14,372 nt of DNA from Deltaproteobacteria bacterium RIFCSPLOWO2_02_56_12. Lineage in GTDB: Bacteria; Desulfobacterota; Binatia; UBA9968. Positions 13,339-14,372 of this stretch are shown here, piece by piece. The translations under genes and the position numbers were made by a program. Each line of letters starts with the position of its first letter. Position 1 is the first letter of the stretch. Where the stretch lies: NCBI GenBank assembly GCA_001799045.1, contig MGRY01000019.1:319-14690 (forward strand), given 5' to 3'. A model generated the notes under the pieces. It was not told the DNA's origin, did no database searches, and worked only from the letters and a program-made list of their open reading frames with translations.

Positions 13339-13833
13339 TCATCCACTGGAAACAACCCGGCCCTGAACCGGCGGACAAGGGTAGGTCGGGCTCTGTTCGT
13401 TGAAAATCTCCGGCTCGAGTTTAATCGCCGTCTTGATGGAGTTGGAAACGAGACAAACTTTCTCCGCCTTTTCCAGGATCCGCGCGGCGCGCTCGAGATC
13501 CTTTGGCAAGCGGACCACAACCCTGGGTCGAAGGATAATCTCCGTGATCTGAAAACCCACGCCTTCCACCTTCTCCAGCTTGCCTCTGGCCGAAGCGCAG
13601 AAGCTGACAACGTCAAGCTTGGAATTTTCCGCTATGGCCAGAAAAGTGGTCATGAAGCAGACGTTGACCGAGGCAACGTAGAGATGCTCCGGGGTCCAAA
13701 TCCCCTCATGCCCTTGGAATTCCGGCGGGGCGGCGACTGGAAACGGAGGCAAACTCGGAGATCGGAGCTCGCCCCTCCGCTCCCCCGTCCACTCAATTTC
13801 CGTCTCGTAAAACAAAGGTGTTGGATCCTTCAA
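13339..13833 (-). CDS. OsmC/Ohr-like thiol peroxidase family protein
   Basis: OsmC/Ohr proteins reduce organic hydroperoxides with a pair of cysteines in the cytosol; some family branches act on other substrates. The 164-residue product has EGIWTPEHLYVASVNVCFMTTFL (two stretches around residues 43-65) with the peroxidatic-type Cys59 and a second Cys127 in AEKVCLVSNSI, as the family requires. The last 20 residues after LEPEIF are Pro-rich, contain a further Cys and go beyond the usual end of the fold. The TTG start at 13833 has AAGGAG at a spacing of 8. It lies 18 bases after the CBS gene and 19 before the TrmO-like gene, so the three are probably co-transcribed. Confidence 0.9.
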   Translation of the reverse strand: MKDPTPLFYETEIEWTGERRGELRSPSLPPFPVAAPPEFQGHEGIWTPEHLYVASVNVCFMTTFLAIAENSKLDVVSFCASARGKLEKVEGVGFQITEIILRPRVVVRLPKDLERAARILEKAEKVCLVSNSIKTAIKLEPEIFNEQSPTYPCPPVQGRVVSSG

Positions 13834-13851
13834 CCTGATCTCTCCTTATTA

Positions 13852-14358
13852 TTAGCTCTTCTTGTCCCTAGCCAGAAACTCCCGCAGCAAGTCGGCATAG
13901 GTGATGATCCCGACAAGGACATTTCCTTTATCTACCACTGGCAACGCGCCGATTTCCCAGTGCAGTATGAGCTTGGTCGCCTCTTCCAAAGACGCTTCAG
14001 GGCCGATGACGACGGGATTGAGCACAGCGGCCTGGCGCACCTTGATCATGAGGAGCTGCGCCGGCGCGTGTTCGGGCCGGACAAAGAGAGGCGAAGGATG
14101 AATCAGCCGGATGTCGCGGTCCGAAATAATGCCGACCAATTTTCCATCTCCATCCACTACAGGCAAATGACGAAATTTACCTTTCTCGATCTTGTCCAGC
14201 GCCTCCTTGATAGCGTCGGAGGGCTTGACCGTGACCGGACGCACTGTCATAAATTCCCGGACTTTAACTGGTCTTCTTTCCGTTCCGGAAAGTCTTCGCT
14301 CTGCAAAAACAAAGAGAAAGTGCTTGATGTACTCTTTCTCCAGACTCTCGCCCTCCAC
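13852..14358 (-). CDS. tandem CBS-domain protein (N-terminus uncertain)
   Basis: This is a stand-alone pair of CBS domains, a module that binds adenine nucleotides or similar ligands and acts as an energy or metabolite sensor. CBS1 covers about residues 32-90 (VREFMTVRPVTVKPSDAI, HLPVVD, GIISDRDIR). CBS2 covers about 106-165 (LNPVVIGPEASLEEA, ALPVVDKGNVLVGIITYADL). Residues 1-31 from the GTG at 14358 are not typical of the family. The frame stays open to the window edge, so the true start may lie outside; an ATG at 14250 is also possible but would clip CBS1. No enzyme domain is attached. It heads the visible part of the cluster leading to the OsmC-like gene. Confidence 0.88.
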   Translation of the reverse strand: MEGESLEKEYIKHFLFVFAERRLSGTERRPVKVREFMTVRPVTVKPSDAIKEALDKIEKGKFRHLPVVDGDGKLVGIISDRDIRLIHPSPLFVRPEHAPAQLLMIKVRQAAVLNPVVIGPEASLEEATKLILHWEIGALPVVDKGNVLVGIITYADLLREFLARDKKS

Positions 14359-14372
14359 CAGGGGTACCCCGC

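Noticed and set aside
13320..13616. N-terminal extension of the TrmO-like frame
   Set aside because: It overlaps the well-supported OsmC-like gene in another frame, is basic and low in family similarity, and a GTG with a good ribosome binding site starts at 13319.
1..14372. CRISPR arrays, transposases or phage genes
   Set aside because: No regularly spaced repeat-spacer pattern and no transposase, integrase or phage structural motif was found in any frame.

Overview
The window is a compact bacterial chromosome segment of moderately high G+C. Nearly every gene lies on the minus strand; the only plus-strand gene seen is one tRNA. The housekeeping order read along the minus strand (ispE, spoVG, tRNA-Gln, prs, rplY, pth, permease, rpsF, ssb, rpsR, DUF2232 membrane protein, rplI) is of the kind known from Desulfobacterota (former Deltaproteobacteria) and some neighbouring phyla such as Methylomirabilota or Nitrospirota. 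Phylum assignment is inference from gene order only. No transposase, phage gene or CRISPR array was seen.

Region 1 (1-7745) holds the housekeeping block. IspE makes isoprenoid precursors, SpoVG is an RNA/DNA-binding regulator, Prs makes PRPP, and L25, S6, S18 and L9 are ribosomal proteins. Pth recycles peptidyl-tRNA and SSB coats single-stranded DNA. Two insertions stand out: an ArsB/NhaD-type (ion transporter superfamily) permease between pth and rpsF, and a short ssb between rpsF and rpsR. tRNA-Gln(UUG), followed by a small hairpin/T-run terminator, sits between spoVG and prs.

Region 2 (7746-7995) is a short divergent gap. It carries a plus-strand tRNA-Arg(CCG) with its own near-consensus promoter and a possible terminator that overlaps the end of the next gene.

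Region 3 (7987-9323) is a translationally coupled pair of secreted cupredoxin-like proteins. Each has a His/Cys-x2-His-x2-Met type-1 copper pattern followed by a carboxypeptidase-regulatory-like beta domain. One carries an in-frame tract of heptanucleotide repeats.

Region 4 (9442-14358) runs on the minus strand as CBS-pair protein, OsmC-like protein, TrmO-like protein, a secreted protein that is 27% methionine, two half-size YeeE/YedE transporters, a half-size Gdt1/TMEM165-family transporter and a beta-CASP metallo-beta-lactamase RNase. From the CBS gene to the Gdt1 gene the spacings are 4-bp overlap to about 43 bp, so it reads like one operon. Its gene content suggests envelope handling of metal and reduced sulfur, which is a hypothesis. 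The most unusual items are this cluster with its Met-rich protein, the cupredoxin pair, and a set of 7-bp periodic repeats found at three places (337-384, 8417-8444, 9425-9445).
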